DNA of 64,000 nt. Source: Margaritifera margaritifera (lineage: Eukaryota; Mollusca; Bivalvia; Unionida; Margaritiferidae). Location of the stretch: NCBI GenBank assembly GCA_029931535.1, contig JAQPZY010001610.1, forward strand, positions 3,137,501 to 3,201,500, given 5' to 3'. Made by a program: the position numbers and the translations under genes. The number at the start of each line of letters is the position of its first letter. The stretch's first letter is position 1. Positions 1-11,055 of this stretch are shown here, piece by piece. The notes under the pieces are model-generated. The model saw only the letters and a list, made by a program, of their open reading frames with translations. It had not been told where the DNA came from and ran no database searches.

Positions 1-1720
1 ATCTTTTCTCCGCCAATGCAGTTGCCAGTCTAGTCCATTACCAAAATTAAGAAATATCAATCATAACTTTTCTGCACTTCTTTGCTTCCAAATTCAATCA
101 AGACATGTGACAATATTAGAATAATTCTATTGGGAAATAACTCCTTGTGAATCCAAACAGAATAACGGGCGGCTATCTGCGTATATTTGAAAGGGCAGCA
201 AAAATGCATATGGAATGATTTTAAAGAAAACGGTCTCCTATTTTCGTATATGCATTGATTGAATATACTAAGTGAATGGAACTATACTGAGTATACCAAG
301 ATTTTATTCAGATTCACTGAGCGGTTTTAAAGATATGGTCGAATAATTTCAAACATTCCAGTCGATAGTGTGGGCTACGTAAATCACCATTATATATAAT
401 TAAGATGACTTCAGATTATGGAGATACAGGAGGAACCAGCTTTTAAAACTCTCAGGTCTGTGCATCATACACTAAAAACGTATAGCTTTTCACTAGAGCA
501 AGATAATTAGAAATGATTAGTTACGCAAACTCAAAATGTTATCAAGATACTCAGAGATATTGCTATGACGTGTACTTTTTTCATATAAAATAAAAACATA
601 TCCAAAACTAAATTCAAACTTTATAACATCAAACAAAACTTAGAGTCACTTTCAATTGACTGTCATCTTGTCATATAACCGGGATGGACTAAGCAACGTA
701 CAGATACAGTCAATTGCTGCTTTTCAGAGTTGAAGAGCTTGCAAATATGGCAACATCCCGTGCATCGGGAAAGTCGTCGATTGCAGAAAACTTCGGCAAC
801 TAGAAAATTTTCTGCATATTTTGCATCAAATAAAATTCGTTTGACACAGTTTTTTGTTTTCCAGTGAGGAGAATCATTTGTTGGGCCGGGCATACCGTAA
901 ACATTTTGTGTGCGAAACAAATCTCTAAAAATGGCGATGGAAGTCTTAAAATTAGCTTACACGTATCTTTGACTCTTCGACGCAAAGCATTTATAAATAG
1001 CTAATCACAAGGATTAGTAGTCTAAACGCCATAGCAAAAACAAAAAAGCGGGGTGGGTGTCTCAATTATAGAAACAATACTATCTAGGTTATGTAATCCC
1101 ATTTTATACTTTGACCTTGTATTTAATTTGTCAGTCTCATGATAAACGTTTATTCGAAATAAAAGCAAAAATGACAAATTGCTGGTTAGCAAGTCCTGAT
1201 AAATTTGCAAATAAATTACTGTATTTAAAACTTCGTGAAATCTAAAATATCGTAATATTTACACTTTTAGAAATAGATTTTTAATCAGGAAATTATTTCT
1301 ACAGCATGTGCGCTCCATTGGCTGAGCAAAGCTGTTACGTCTAAACTTACATTGACGTCATATGAAAATACTCTTGTTGTGGGTGTTGTCGGTGATGTCC
1401 ACGTTTGTGGATAGTCACGTGCCCTGATATTTGACTCGTATTAGATGGGAGTGAAAAATGAACTAAGGTAGTTTCGTTTCCTATGTTTTATAAGAAAGAT
1501 TCATTGTAAATTTTAAAATTACAGATTGAAAGAAACTAATGTTCCTGCATGAGCACACTAGTCAGTCATCAAGTTCGATTAACCCATTTTTTCTTACTTT
1601 ACTGCGGCTGGAAGTATAACTGTAATGTTGCCTCCTGCATATGAACAACACCACCCACCCCAAAAAAGAAACAAAACAACAATAACAAACAAACAAACTT
1701 TGTAACAGATACCTGCAATT
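1..1720. other. AT-rich unique DNA, no feature supported
   Basis: No recognisable gene, transposon or array. The longest open frames (for example 663-920 on the minus strand, 85 codons) have no family signature and are as expected by chance. Confidence 0.6.
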
Positions 1721-1725
1721 GACGT

Positions 1726-1793
1726 CGGCTCAGAGTTTAATGGTAGAGCGCCAGGCTACCATTGGGAAGCTCTGGGTTCGACCCCACTGGTCC
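1726..1793 (+). mobile_element. tRNA-like Pol III promoter segment, SINE head or tRNA pseudogene
   Basis: An A-box-like stretch (TTTAATGGTAGAGCGCC, near 1737-1752) is followed 22 bp later by a B-box-like stretch (GGGTTCGACCCC, 1774-1785). Spacing fits a tRNA. The T-arm pairs only when its loop is shortened and the acceptor stem does not close, so it is not a working tRNA gene. A tRNA-derived SINE head or an old tRNA pseudogene fits best. No clear SINE body follows. Confidence 0.55.
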
Positions 1794-1800
1794 AACTTCG

Positions 1801-2394
1801 CATATTTGTACCTGTGCATTTGGTGGCATATTTTTTTATAACATCTCATAATAGCACTTAGTTACTGTTAATTCAGCTTGGAAATTTTTAAATATTGCAT
1901 CCTCATGATAAATTCTCCGTGTGCATGTGATTGTTGATCATAAAGCCAAAACTAAAACACAGTCGACTATTTAAAATATGAACTCTAATACATTTCACTA
2001 CAGTAATCGTGGTGAGGATAAAATAAGGAAAATTATATATTGCTAATCGATCTGCAAAGTGCAATTCAAACACTAATTACAGGAATAAATCGTCATCTGC
2101 CTTTTGAAGGCATGTGACTATAATAATGAATAGTCTCCGCTGATTGATTTTAAACTTGATGGAAAATGTATTTTCCTCTAGTCTTTCCAAATGCATTAAA
2201 ATATCAGTCAAAGAGGCACATGACTATTATTTTTGTCAAAGTAAAGTTTTATTCATATTGTGTCTGTAAGTGATGCCCTGGTTCTGCTTTTTATTAAGTA
2301 TGCACAAATTACTTCACTTCAAAACAAAAATATAGCTGCATGTCCGTCGGCATGTTTCTGTACTCCATCCTATACTCTTGGGAAGGAGTGTTTG
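1801..2394. other. AT-rich unique DNA, nothing recognised
   Basis: No array, coding signature or transposon end is visible. Confidence 0.55.
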
Positions 2395-2580
2395 TTTGTT
2401 TGGCTTTGCGTTTTATAGCAATTCAACATTTTGAACGTTGTATCATGTCGAGGGAAGTAGAGTAAAATACCTTGCCCAAGTACACACGTCGGTGACTGAT
2501 CCCGGCAGCTACGATGGTGGGAATCAAACCTGCACCCCTCTGGTCACAAGTCGAACACCTTAACCACTGACCTACAGAGA
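2395..2580 (-). mobile_element. tRNA-derived SINE copy
   Basis: On the minus strand a tRNA-like head lies at about 2519-2577: A box GTAGGTCAGTGGTTAAGG, B box GCAGGTTTGATTCCC. It is followed by a body containing TACTTGGGCAAGGTA, the kind of conserved block seen in marine-invertebrate SINEs. The 3' end of the element, at the left here, runs into an AAACAAACAAACA tail near 2391-2402. The body resembles the copy at 9500-9662 (shared block around ATCATG and CGAGGGAA/CGAGGAAT). Family name not assigned. Confidence 0.7.
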
Positions 2581-2606
2581 CTCATTTTTGGAAAGAAACG
2601 ATAAAA

Positions 2607-2944
2607 CTTGTTATGATAGTACGAATGTTATCATAGTAAGGTTTGCGGACAGAATGTTATCATAGTAAGGTTTACGGACAAAATGTTATAATAGTAAGGT
2701 TTACGGACAGAATGTCATCATAGTACGGTTTACGGACAGAATATTATCATAGTACGGTTTACGGACAGAATGTTATCATAGTACGGTTTACGGACCGAAT
2801 GTTATCATACTACGGTGTACGTCAGAATGTCATCATAGTACGGTTTACGGACAGAATGTTATCATAGTACGGTTTACGGACAGAATGTTATCATAGTACA
2901 GTTTACGGACAGAATGTTTTGATAGTACGGTTTACGGACAGAAT
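2607..2944. repeat. 29-bp minisatellite, about 11 copies
   Basis: Tandem unit starting GTTATCATAGTACGG and ending GGACAGAAT. Early copies read TAAGG where later ones read TACGG, and one copy near 2820 is shortened. The first copy (2607-2626) is degenerate. Confidence 0.93.
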
Positions 2945-3422
2945 ACATGCATAGTCCATATAACAAGCGTCTGCACGCAAGCTAACGTTTCCACTTAGTA
3001 TCTCTTCGATTCTTTTTTTAAATTATTTTATTCAAATATATTGAAACAATTAAAAATTATAATCAAATCCTACTGTGCAAGTAAATATATCCTTTGAGTG
3101 GTCAGTAAAAGCTCACAATAAAATTGCAGATCAGATTCAAAATTGGTACTAATCATTATTTATTTATTCAGTTCTACTGACGCAAAGGTCCATTGGCGAG
3201 ATGATAATAAAAATCACATTACAAGGTAGATTTACATCTACATCACACATCTATACAGTGTACGCTATTTGACTTGCTAAATAAGGACAGTCAAAATGAC
3301 TGTGTACACGTTTAAAAAGAAATATCAAGCCAATAATTCCTTCTACTACTCTAAAGGTGGTAAATTAAAGTTTTCTGCAGATTTGCTAATATAAGTTATC
3401 GATAAAATCCAAAGCTGATTTA
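2945..3422. other. AT-rich DNA downstream of the LINE remnant
   Basis: Lies 3' of the minus-strand reverse-transcriptase fragment. I looked for the rest of that element, especially the FADD/YADD box, and could not find it; the homology appears to stop near 3423. Confidence 0.45.
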
Positions 3423-3870
3423 TTAGACATGAATTTCAAACATGAATAGACCCTGAGGAATCTCAGAAATGACTTCGCACCACTTTGAACCATGACTATT
3501 TATAGCAATTCTTTGATACGTGTCACACACATTTAAAGAAAACCAGTTTAGAATAATACCAGTCACATCACAGGATTGTAGTTTATATAAAAGCAGTTTG
3601 TGAGACACGGAATCAAATGCTTTGGAAAAATCAATATAAATTGCACTAACTTGTGAATTACTATCAATTCCTTTTGAGGTAAAATGTAAAACTCGCTAAA
3701 TTCGGATAGAAAAGTAACAGACTGTATAGACATGTTATAAAGTTTGCATACTGGTACATATAAGTAATTAGCATATGTTTTTTCTTTTAGAATACCAGAG
3801 ACATTATTAAAACAACAGACTTTTTATTACATTAAGTTCACTCAAAACTTTGTGTACTGTAGCACATTTA
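3423..3870 (-). pseudogene. non-LTR retrotransposon reverse transcriptase, fragment
   Basis: Reading the minus strand from 3870 down gives three frame-shifted pieces of one reverse transcriptase. First is VLSELNVIKS (near 3845), the conserved lead-in to the fingers domain. Next is a piece near 3660-3800 including NNVSGILKE and VCKLYNMSIQS. Last, from 3653, is IYIDFSKAFDSVSH, holding the motif-A catalytic aspartate, and it continues to IPQG near 3455. One stop and at least two frameshifts break it. The piece ends before the YADD/FADD catalytic pair, so it cannot be active. It belongs to the Jockey/CR1-like broad group of LINEs; exact clade not determined. Upstream coding continues at 4509-4680 beyond a minisatellite. 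Confidence 0.85.
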
Positions 3871-3880
3871 ATATCTATAT

Positions 3881-4470
3881 TGTGCATAGTGTCAATGGAT
3901 GGAATGCAATTGTATAGTGTCAATGGATGGAATGTAAGTGTATAGTGTCAATGGATGGAATGCAAATGTATGGTGTCAATGGATGGAATGCAAGTGTATA
4001 GTGTCAATGGATTGAATGCAAGTGTATAGTGTCAAATTGATGGAATGCAAGTGTATAGTGTCAATGGATGGAATGCAAGTGTATAGTGTCAATAGATGGA
4101 ATGCAAGTGTATAGTGTTAATGGATGGAATGCAAGTGTATAGTGTCAATGGATGGAATGCAAGTGTATAGTGTCAATGGATGGAATGCAAGTGTATAGTG
4201 TCAATGGATGGATTGCAAGTGTATAGTGTCAATAGATGGAATGCAAGTGTATAGTGTTAATGGATGGAATGCAAGTGTATAGTGTCAATGGATGGAATGC
4301 AAGTGTATAGTGTCAATGGATGGAATGCAAGTGTATAGTGTCAATGGATGGATTGCAAGTGTATAGTGTCAATAGATGGAATGCAAGTGTATAGTGTTAA
4401 TGGATGGAATGCAAGTGTATAGTGTCAATGGATGGAATGCAAGTGTATAGTGTCAATGGATGGAATGCAT
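3881..4470. repeat. 28-bp minisatellite, about 21 copies, inside a dead LINE
   Basis: Unit begins GTGTATAGTGTCAATGGATG. It sits between two pieces of the same minus-strand reverse transcriptase. Diagnostic variants recur every 140 bp (AATAGATGGA at 4091, 4231, 4371; GTGTTAATGG near 4115, 4255, 4395). A five-unit block has therefore been amplified as a higher-order repeat. Confidence 0.95.
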
Positions 4471-4508
4471 GTGTGTATCTCCGGTAAATAATCAAGGAAA
4501 TTGGAGTT

Positions 4509-4680
4509 AAAAATACTTTAAAGCGAAATTATTGAACGCGTTTGCGATGTCTAAATTGTCTGTTGAAGTAGAAGCCCCATCTGTAATTGTTAAAGGGACT
4601 GAAGATTCTTGCTTTTTACATTTTACAAAACTCCAAAGACATTTAGGGTTTTCTTTTATGGAAAATAAAATGTTTGTTAT
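4509..4680 (-). pseudogene. LINE ORF2 segment upstream of the RT domain
   Basis: The minus strand from 4680 to 4510 reads as one open frame of about 56 residues ending in a stop. It contains NPKCLWSFVKC followed, about 20 residues on, by ITDGAST and ANAFNNFALKYF. These motifs occur in this order between the endonuclease and the reverse transcriptase of many non-LTR elements. It lies immediately upstream, in the element's own direction, of the RT fragment at 3423-3870, from which it is parted by the 28-bp minisatellite. Together they are one decayed element. Confidence 0.8.
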
Positions 4681-4741
4681 ATAATTGTTGTATTTACACT
4701 TTTTAAGTCTTTTATTTTTTTTAAAAAAACTACAAACGTTT

Positions 4742-5035
4742 CTTCAACATGTTTTCCTGGATTAATGTAGCAATATGATTCTACATGTTTTCCTGAATTA
4801 ATGTAGCAATATGATTCTACATGTTTTCCTGGATTAATGTAGCAATATGATTCTACATGTTTTCCTGGATTAATGAAGCAATATGATTCTACATGTTTTT
4901 CTGGATTAATGAAGCAATATGATTCTACATGTTTTCCTGAATTAATGAAGCAATATGATTCTACATGTTTTCCTGAATTAATGTAGCAATATGATTCTAA
5001 ATGTTTTTCTGGATTAATGTAGCAATATGAATCTA
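4742..5035. repeat. 36-bp minisatellite, about 8 copies
   Basis: Unit contains CATGTTTTCCTGAATTAATG and AGCAATATGATTCTA. As 36 is a multiple of three, the minus strand stays open over the array (4677-5072) as a 12-residue repeat (SYCFINPGKHVE). That frame differs from the flanking LINE frame, so I do not treat it as coding. Confidence 0.93.
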
Positions 5036-5071
5036 TACAGTCATTCATTTCCCCTAGAAAATATATAGACA

Positions 5072-5419
5072 AAAACTACATACGTGTTTTGTTCCAAGGC
5101 GATGGAAAGAACGAGGTCGAGATACATTCATTAAATTAGTACATAATAATTACTGCTGTTATTACTATACAAATGTCTGCTTGTGTATAACGCTCAAATA
5201 CCTACAAATAGTTAAGACACCGATCTGTAGTAGCATAATTGACTGGAATATCAGGGTAAATGCTGTACTTTCTACGGAGTATTTGAAGTTCACAGCGCAG
5301 ACTGTGATCTGCTGGAGTAGCATGCAATGGCAGATCAAGGTCTATCTTGTTTGCTACCGTATGTGCATTATACACGGGTAAAGTATGTATCATAGTTAAG
5401 TCGAGAGCAAATCAAAATC
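5072..5419. other. unique DNA, nothing recognised
   Basis: Short overlapping open frames on both strands (about 5181-5393) show no family signature. Confidence 0.5.
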
Positions 5420-5562
5420 TTGTTTTGTTTTTGTGGGTTGTAACATATTATTGGCTATATCATGATAAGTGGTTTTCAGAGGACACAGTCTGGGCTGGCA
5501 TCAAACTTTAGACCCTTGGATTACGAATCCGACGCTCTACCAAATGAGCTATCGCGGCAAAG
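5420..5562 (-). mobile_element. tRNA-derived SINE copy, internally shortened
   Basis: The minus strand begins GCCGCGATAGCTCATTTGG and TAGAGCGTCGG, a clear tRNA head with A box. The B box is degraded (AAGTTTGATGCC). The body shares CAGCCCAGAC and CATGATATAGCCAA with the element at 9500-9662 but lacks about 50 bp found there. Same family, deleted internally. Confidence 0.75.
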
Positions 5563-6021
5563 AGACAAATATGTTTTGATCTACCGATAAAAAATCTGAA
5601 GCCATATAAATGAGAACTACTCGAATGATCCAAAACTGACATGTTGAATTAATCATCGACAAATACACAAATTAGTCCCATAAATTCATCCGATATATAA
5701 TCAGTGACATGTCCTATTTTACTGTGCTACATCGCAGCGCAGTTCATACTGTTTTTGTTTGGAAACTAAAGCTAATGTGAGCATGGAAGATTGTTTGACG
5801 TCTTCATATCAGAGTAGCTACCTAATTATTCCCACCCCACCCCCCGAAATGATCGAAACGCATGGAGAACAGAAAACAAAATACTGAAACCGAAGTAATA
5901 ATGCAATTAATTGCTACCCAACTATCGAAACAAAGTCGAAATGATCCAGTCACATGGGGGCAATAAAACTTAAACAGACCAAACAAGTTTGCGCAACGAC
6001 AAAATAGGACATAGAGTGATA
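5563..6021. other. AT-rich unique DNA
   Basis: Nothing recognisable; a short C-run (CCCCACCCCACCCCCC-like) occurs near 5835. Confidence 0.5.
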
Positions 6022-6228
6022 AATTTGAATTTGAATTTGAAATACTAAGTCAGTGCTACATAGCGTCATGAATTTGAATTTGAAATACTAAGTCAGTGCT
6101 ACATAGCGTCATGAATTTGAATTTGAAATACTAAGTCAGTGCTACATAGCGTCATGAATTTGAATTTGAAATACTAAGTCAGTGCTACATAGCGTCATGA
6201 ATTTGAATTTGAAATACTAAGTCAGTGC
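6022..6228. repeat. 43-bp minisatellite, about 4.8 copies
   Basis: Nearly identical units containing GAATTTGAATTTGAAATACT and CAGTGCTACATAGCGTCAT. High identity suggests recent expansion. The unit carries its own 6-bp doublet (GAATTT twice). Confidence 0.95.
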
Positions 6229-6790
6229 GAAATGCTAAGAAAACATCTATAAAAGAGATTTTAAAATACACCTTGAATAAACATATGCACCTATACGATG
6301 TTTGTACTTTTGTTTTTACACCGAATATACAATACTTGCGGATGTGTATAGACTTCACTGGGGTAGATTATATTTACACAACGGACATGTATATAATTTA
6401 CCATATTTAAGATAAACTTAAAGCTTTCCCGATTTTGTATAGGACCTATAATTGTACTTTCTTTCCTCTTGATTTTCTTCCATCGTCCTTTTGTCCTTTC
6501 TTTTCTTCTTTCTTTCGTTCATTGGTTTTTTTTAAAAAAGCAAAAAAAAAAAAAAAAAAAAGAAACTGGAAACCTTCATGTAAAGGTCTTAACTGATATT
6601 AGATATTAGTTATCGACTGCACATCCGACGACCTGGAGTGACCTTCATATTTGAAGGATTATAAGATTATAAGGAGACATAACGTATATGTTGAACAAAT
6701 AAATAAATAAGTAAATAAATTAACGTATTTCTTATCTTAGAAATGGCAATTATTTTGTCATTAAAACCCCATATACTCTATTGACACAAA
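6229..6790. other. AT-rich DNA with simple tracts
   Basis: Holds an A-run of about 19 bases near 6542-6560 and an AAAT-type cryptic repeat near 6696-6720. No gene seen. Confidence 0.55.
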
Positions 6791-6948
6791 TGACGCTTTG
6801 TATCTAGCAAAAACGGCTGCAAAGTCTAATGCCGCTTTGTATCTAACAAAAACGGCTGCAAAGTCTAAATGACGCTTTGTATCTAGCAAAAATCGGCTGC
6901 AAAGTCTAATGACTCTTTGTATCTAGCAAAAAACGGCTGCAAAGTCTA
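6791..6948. repeat. 39-bp minisatellite, 4 copies
   Basis: Units share GCTTTGTATCTAGCAAAAA and CGGCTGCAAAGTCTAA, with A-run length differences between copies. Confidence 0.9.
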
Positions 6949-7250
6949 AAGAATCTCAAATTTGATAAAATACTTCTGTATTTTCTCTGACGTCTTTTTT
7001 ATGAAAAAATTATTTTCATCCACATCCCTTGTGTAAATGAATGAATGAATGGATGAATATGTTATGAATTAATGAATGTTTAAAGAGATTTCCTGTTATG
7101 ATTTTAAAATGAAAAGCAGAATAGCACAAGTTTGCATTCATTATATGAAAGTTTTGGCTAATTTTATATTTGTCAAGTCTAGCTTGCTTAAAATAGTTAC
7201 TAATTTTACCTACAAAAATTTTTTTCAGATTGAAGTAGTGTTGGTTCCAT

Positions 7251-7419
7251 AAAATAAATTTTAAAAAGTGTTACTACATAACAACAAATATAAATAAATT
7301 AAAAAAAGTGTTACCACATAACAAATATAAATAAATTTCAAAAAGTGTTACCACATAACAACAAATATAAATAAAGTTTGAAAAGTGTTACCACATAACA
7401 ATGAATATAAATAAATTAA
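7251..7419. repeat. about 39-bp AT-rich minisatellite, 4 copies
   Basis: Units share AAAAGTGTTACCACATAAC and AAATATAAATAAA. One copy lacks the ACAAC doublet. Confidence 0.88.
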
Positions 7420-7640
7420 CTTTATTCCATGAAAGTGGATTTTCATTTTTTTTTACACCCAAATAGAGTATAAAAAAGCAGGAAGATGTAGATAAAAGTT
7501 TGGTTGCATGTACCGTTTATTTGACCTCATCCAAACCCCGTTTAACTGAATATGGCGTTATACATTTAATGGAATGGATCATTTCTTACCAAAAACAACA
7601 ATAAAACCGACAGTCTCATTTTCCTTCTCCTTCTTTTAGA

Positions 7641-7907
7641 GACACAATGATTAAAATGTACATGTATGTATTGTCCTCACACAATGATTAAAATGTACAT
7701 GTATGTATTGTCCTCACACAATGATTAAAATGTGCATGTATGTATTGTCCTCACACAATGATTACAATGTACATGTATGCATTGTCCTCACACAATGATT
7801 AAATGTACATGTATGTATTATCCTCACACAATGATTACAATGTACTTGTATGCATTGCAACACACATATGTTAAAATGTACCTGTATGTATTGTCCACAC
7901 ACATATA
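7641..7907. repeat. 37-bp minisatellite, about 7 copies
   Basis: Unit contains ACAATGATTAAAATGTACAT and GTATGTATTGTCCTCAC. The last two copies are more diverged. Confidence 0.93.
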
Positions 7908-8113
7908 CGATGCTATTATCTCAGCGATAAAAAGCAAGACAACTTTTTACATATATTAAAAGCTTCATAAACAGAATTACTGTATCACCATATTGTACAT
8001 ATAGAAGTTATCCGATGATTTCCAATGGCGGCTTTATAAATGATGTATTACCAATTAAACGTGATAAGTGATGAAACAAAACAAAAAACTTCGATGCACA
8101 CACACACACAAAC

Positions 8114-8116
<3 letters not shown>

Positions 8117-8206
<90 letters not shown>
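8117..8206. repeat. (TA)45 microsatellite
   Basis: Uninterrupted TA tract, preceded by a short (CA)n at about 8097-8110. Confidence 0.97.
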
Positions 8207-8211
<5 letters not shown>

Positions 8212-8460
8212 TGGAGATATGTCATTATATATGTTTATTTAACACTTACTAATGTAAGGGATTTCATCACATGAACAAAAGTAAATTATATATACCACAA
8301 ACAAATAGAGACAGACACACCCACTGCATTTCGTATGGAAATAAGGGCATGATATGTGACTGTATAATAGAGATGAAATGGAAGACTGACTGACAAACAA
8401 GCAGGTGCTCTATACCACAACAAAAAATGATTAGCATGCCCACACCGTGTTGCAATAGCC

Positions 8461-8512
8461 CCCCCCCCCCACACACACACACACACCACCACCACCACCA
8501 CACACACCCAAC
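8461..8512. repeat. C-run, (CA)n and (CCA)n compound simple repeat
   Basis: Ten C residues followed by alternating CA and then CCA units and a further CA stretch. Confidence 0.92.
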
Positions 8513-8614
8513 CCCAGTTCAGCGGTGTAAATACTAGCAATATGCTACATAAAACATGAAAATATTCGTGTTCTATTCTGCTTCACTTCAAGAGTGTTAT
8601 TGTTCCTTGCACTG

Positions 8615-8880
8615 TCATACATGTATTAAAAGTAGTTGTGTGTCACACATGTATTAAAAGTAGTTGTGTGTCACACATGTATTACAAGTCGTTGTGTGTC
8701 ATACATGTATTAAAAGTAGTTGTGTGTCATACATGTATTAAAAGTAGTTGTGTGTCATACATGTATTAAAAGTAGTTGTGTGTCCAGGCACATGTATTAA
8801 AAGTAAGTTGTGTGTCCAGACACATGTATTAAAAGTAGTTGTGTGTCCAGACACATGTATTCAATGTAGTTGTGTGTCGT
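8615..8880. repeat. 30-bp minisatellite, about 9 copies
   Basis: Unit contains CATGTATTAAAAGTAG and TTGTGTGTC. The linker changes from TCATA in the first copies to CCAGACA in the last, so two sub-families lie side by side. Confidence 0.93.
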
Positions 8881-8955
8881 GACACAAAGATTAATATTCC
8901 TAACATGTTTTTGTTGAATAAAGTTTGTAATTTTAAAAGAAAATAACAGAGGGGC

Positions 8956-9088
8956 TGACAGAAATAATAACTGAAACTAGAGAGAAAGTAACACACTTGA
9001 CAGAAATAATAACTGAAACTAGAGAGAAAGTAACACACTTGAAGACAGAAATAATAACTGAAACTAGAGAGAATGTAACACACTTGAA
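8956..9088. repeat. 42-45-bp repeat, 3 copies
   Basis: Units share GACAGAAATAATAACTGAAA and AGTAACACACTT; copies differ by a 3-base linker (GAA). Confidence 0.9.
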
Positions 9089-9499
9089 AACAAATAGCCT
9101 ATTGTATTGAATGCAAAATAAAGTACAGATGGAACACTGATAGAAAGATGGACTGCGGAATGAAAGCACATACATAGGAATTAAGAAGTGCTATCTAATG
9201 CAAATAGATAGGACGAAATATGTTATTAACTTTAGAAAGACTCAGTGAACGGCCACCAGCTTTTTGTTAAATAGATACAGAAAGCTAGTCTCTAAGAACC
9301 ATAGCTAAAATATGGGTAAATAACTCTGTTAGATATCAACGAGAAAAACTAAAAATGAAAATCTGTTTAGATATTATTGTTTTCAACCGGCACACAAAAT
9401 TAGATCAAAAATATAAAAAAATAAAAAAATGTTTCACAAAAATATAATCGCTCTAAATCTGGATTAAGATTGTTTACAGTCCTAGGCTTTTTGCTTTTT
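9089..9499. other. AT-rich unique DNA
   Basis: No array, element or coding signature seen. Confidence 0.5.
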
Positions 9500-9662
9500 G
9501 GTTCGTTGGTTTTAAAGACACTTTAACACATTGTTGGCTATATCATGCCGAGGAATTTAGTGCTAAGTGCATTTTCCAAGGACACTCTTGGACAGCATAC
9601 CCTTTCCGGTCTGGGCTGCTATCGAACCCACGACCCTTAAATTACAAGTTTGACGCATCGAC
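9500..9662 (-). mobile_element. tRNA-derived SINE copy
   Basis: The minus strand shows the tRNA 3' half with B box (GGGTCGTGGGTTCGATAGC). A body follows with CCAAGAGTGTCCTTGGAAAA and GGCATGATATAGCCAACA. The A-box half is eroded. Same family as 5420-5562 and probably 2395-2580. Confidence 0.78.
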
Positions 9663-9715
9663 AATCTTAAATTAGTTAAATGATATGAATACCATTGATA
9701 AATGATTCTATGGAA

Positions 9716-9800
9716 AATAACATGACACTGACAAATGAAACTATTGTAAATAACATGACACTGACAAATGAAACTATTTTAAATAACATGACACTGTCAA
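9716..9800. repeat. 33-bp repeat, about 2.6 copies
   Basis: Units share AATAACATGACACTGACAAA. The 33-bp period keeps an 11-residue motif (NNMTLTNETIV) in one plus-strand frame; no evidence of coding beyond that. Confidence 0.88.
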
Positions 9801-10286
9801 CGAAGTCATTTATGATTTTTGCTCTGGACTTCCCAGTGAACTTTACCTTTTTTGAAGATCATAATGGCAGCCGAATGGTAGACTATTTCATGATAAAGTT
9901 GGGAATTATAACACGTATTGCAAATAATGGTAGCTGAATGTACATTTACTACAACAACAAATTAAATTTGCTCAGCTTTTTTAATGAAACAGGAATGGAA
10001 ATAATTTTTCTTTTTTAAATTCATTATTTTCCGGAACGGCGATAATCCACGAAATTATGAATGTTGTCATTATAAAGGTAGAGGTTTTAAACAGTGTAAT
10101 TCAATTAATATATGGGTTTGTTTTTCTTTACATCGAAATTGAGTTGGACTAATGCTAAGAGAATGTTGGCATCTTAAGTTTGAAGAACAGTTTCATGAAT
10201 TTTCTGATATTAAAATTGTTTTGGAAAGTTTTACGTAAGAGTTATATTTAAAATATTTGGCACTGTGGTAAAATCAACTTTGTGTT
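9801..10286. other. AT-rich DNA, possibly eroded LINE
   Basis: Lies directly upstream of a plus-strand LINE C-terminal fragment and may be its worn-out preceding part. No RT motif is legible here. Confidence 0.35.
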
Positions 10287-10545
10287 AGGGATCTGAAGTT
10301 TGGGGGTGACGAACATTCTTCGATAAAAGAAGCTGTTCATCATAAATTTTGTAAAAGATATATGAATCTACATTATACTGCAAATAATTCTGTCATTCTT
10401 GGTGAATGTGCTAGACATCCGTTGAGTATCACTTATATGTTAAAATGTGTCAAATATTGGACTGAAATGTTAGGTATGCCATGATATAGATATTCATAGC
10501 ATTGCTACATTCTGCTAAATACACTGGATGACGCTAGCAAATGTA
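10287..10545 (+). pseudogene. LINE ORF2 C-terminal fragment
   Basis: An open stretch of 65 residues (10287-10481, stop at 10482) carries VHHKFCKRYMNL, ILGECARHPLSITYM and CVKYWTEML. This order is typical of the region after the reverse transcriptase in Jockey/CR1-like elements, where a cysteine-containing KFCK block is followed by a GE.GR.P block and a KYW block. After the stop, another frame continues (ILLNTLDDASK, to about 10545), so a frameshift splits it. There is no RT or endonuclease next to it. Opposite in strand to the remnant at 3423-4680; I infer a separate copy. Confidence 0.72.
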
Positions 10546-10869
10546 CTTGCCAGTGAAGTGACAATTTTATTTGTAATGGTTTTGGCTATGAGTGGATAAT
10601 GTTGATATAACTAGTTCTTTTAAAATAATGTTCCAATAACGTCTAATATATTCTTCTTTTCAGATGAGGTGTAGTAAGAATTTTGATTGTATAAAAATGT
10701 ATATTCTAGTCATTAAAAGTCGTTATTGGAAGATTTACCCTTTATCTTTTGGAAAACTCTGGCCAGATTTAGGTGTTGCCAACATGATTTAACGGTCGAG
10801 ACACGCAGACATGTAAATATGATAGAGATACAAGATTGTGAAAATTATATATAAAGATAAAATCTAAGC
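10546..10869. other. AT-rich unique DNA
   Basis: Nothing recognised after the LINE fragment. Confidence 0.45.
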
Positions 10870-10945
10870 TGTACTTAAGACGAATACCATTTTATATTTA
10901 TTTGTCCGTCATATTCTGTTTTAAGATGTACTGAAGACGACCACC

Positions 10946-11030
<85 letters not shown>

Positions 11031-11055
11031 GGCTGTCATATTCTGTTTTAAGATG
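10870..11055. repeat. two-copy repeat with a (TA)n expansion in copy two
   Basis: Both copies run from a TGTACT.AAGACGA block to TCATATTCTGTTTTAAGATG. In copy one the middle is a plain TTATATTTAT. In copy two the same place is a pure TA tract at about 10949-11028. The microsatellite seems to have grown after or during the duplication. Confidence 0.85.

Noticed and set aside
1353..1360. TGACGTCA (CRE-like), also at 43321-43328
   Set aside because: Two occurrences of an 8-mer in 64 kb are near chance and no promoter or gene is next to them.
4677..5072. Minus-strand frame with eight 12-residue repeats
   Set aside because: The 36-bp period explains it, and it uses a different frame from the flanking LINE.
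5467..5562. A functional tRNA gene on the minus strand
   Set aside because: The A-box half is good but the T-arm and acceptor stem do not pair, and a SINE body follows.
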